In this document: in pieces, positions 5,151-5,260 of the stretch | Layout: each line of letters begins with the position of its first letter | Numbering within the stretch: position 1 is the first letter of the stretch | DNA from: Verrucomicrobiota bacterium | GTDB taxonomy: Bacteria > Verrucomicrobiota > Verrucomicrobiia > Chthoniobacterales > UBA10450 | Length of the DNA stretch: 5,260 nucleotides | Direction: 5' to 3' | NCBI GenBank assembly: GCA_003219335.1 | Contig: QHOF01000239.1 | Span: 6,483-11,742 of the forward strand | Notes under the pieces: model-generated | Seen by the model: the letters and a program-made list of their open reading frames with translations, nothing else | Database searches by the model: none | What the model was told of the DNA's origin: nothing | Program-made: the position numbers and the translations under genes

Positions 5151-5260
5151 CCAATCGCTGGAGCCAACCGCTGGCCGTTGTACTAAGAAGGTTGAGAGTT
5201 AAGAGATGATTGTTGAGAGTTTAAGAAAGCTTGGTTCCGCCAGCGGTGGCTGAGCTCCAT
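5145..5260 (+). other. attC: Integron attC recombination site 2, cut by window end
   Basis: GCCTAAC (5145-5151) fits RYYYAAC. AGCC (5162-5165) pairs with GGCT (5248-5251), and ACCGCTGGC (5167-5175) pairs with GCCAGCGGT (5239-5247). As in attC1, a single A (5166) is unpaired between the two stem parts. CGCTGGAGCCAAC (5156-5168) is identical to 4328-4340 of attC1, so the two sites belong to one family. The final GTTRRRY box is not reached. By comparison with attC1 it should appear within a few bases of 5260. Confidence 0.85.

Larger units (their letters stand above)
4439..5260 (+). mobile_element. Integron gene cassette 2 (right end beyond window)
   Basis: The cassette starts at TTAGGCGC directly after attC1. 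GTTAGGCGCT (4438-4447) is the exact reverse complement of AGCGCCTAAC (5142-5151) at the start of its own attC2, which marks one mobile unit. It holds a single gene running almost the full length (4455-5150) with 11 bases of leader after the core boxes. The right boundary should lie a few bases past 5260. Confidence 0.85.

Overview
The window looks like a fragment of an uncultured soil or sediment bacterium of moderate G+C. A Verrucomicrobiota relative is my best guess. It rests only on dispersed GGGCTGAAGCCC-type hairpin repeats and on gene style, so the taxon is low-confidence inference. No rRNA, tRNA or CRISPR array is visible.

Layout. (1) Positions 1-731, minus strand: the N-terminal 243 codons of a Tat-exported 5'-nucleotidase/metallophosphoesterase (UshA family), cut by the window edge. 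(2) Positions 732-908: a divergent intergenic region with a long hairpin and a good sigma70-like promoter reading rightward. (3) Positions 909-2288: a complete FAD-linked oxidase of the berberine-bridge-enzyme-like family. (4) Positions 2289-2561: an intergenic region with a small hairpin, two inverted REP-like repeats and a terminator-like hairpin. (5) Positions 2562-3877: a tight two-gene unit made of an OsmC-family protein and a nickel-binding-like (DUF4242) domain fused to a class III nucleotidyl cyclase. The cyclase is broken by a frameshift plus an apparent loss of about 16 residues. A strong terminator closes the unit at 3887-3910.

The most interesting part is 3925-5260, which I read as an integron gene-cassette array. 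A complete 129-bp attC site lies at 4316-4444, with R boxes ACCTAAC/GTTAGGC, paired L boxes and one bulged A. A second attC starts at 5145 and runs off the window. Each cassette start is the reverse complement of the start of its own attC (12 nt in cassette 1, 10 nt in cassette 2), as expected if each circularises on itself. Cassette 1 (3926-4438) carries a small two-helix membrane protein. A one-base frameshift separates it from a CxC...CxxC tail whose stop abuts attC. Cassette 2 (4439 onward) carries a zinc-ribbon protein with four predicted membrane helices, and its stop lies inside the R box of attC2. No integrase or recognisable attI is present. The array begins 14 bp after the terminator of the cyclase unit, which suggests a cassette cluster lacking an integrase (CALIN) or insertion at a secondary site.

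The resident genes (nucleotidase, FAD oxidase, OsmC, cyclase) have no obvious common pathway. The two cassette genes share a theme of cysteine-pair motif plus membrane segments, but their function is unknown.
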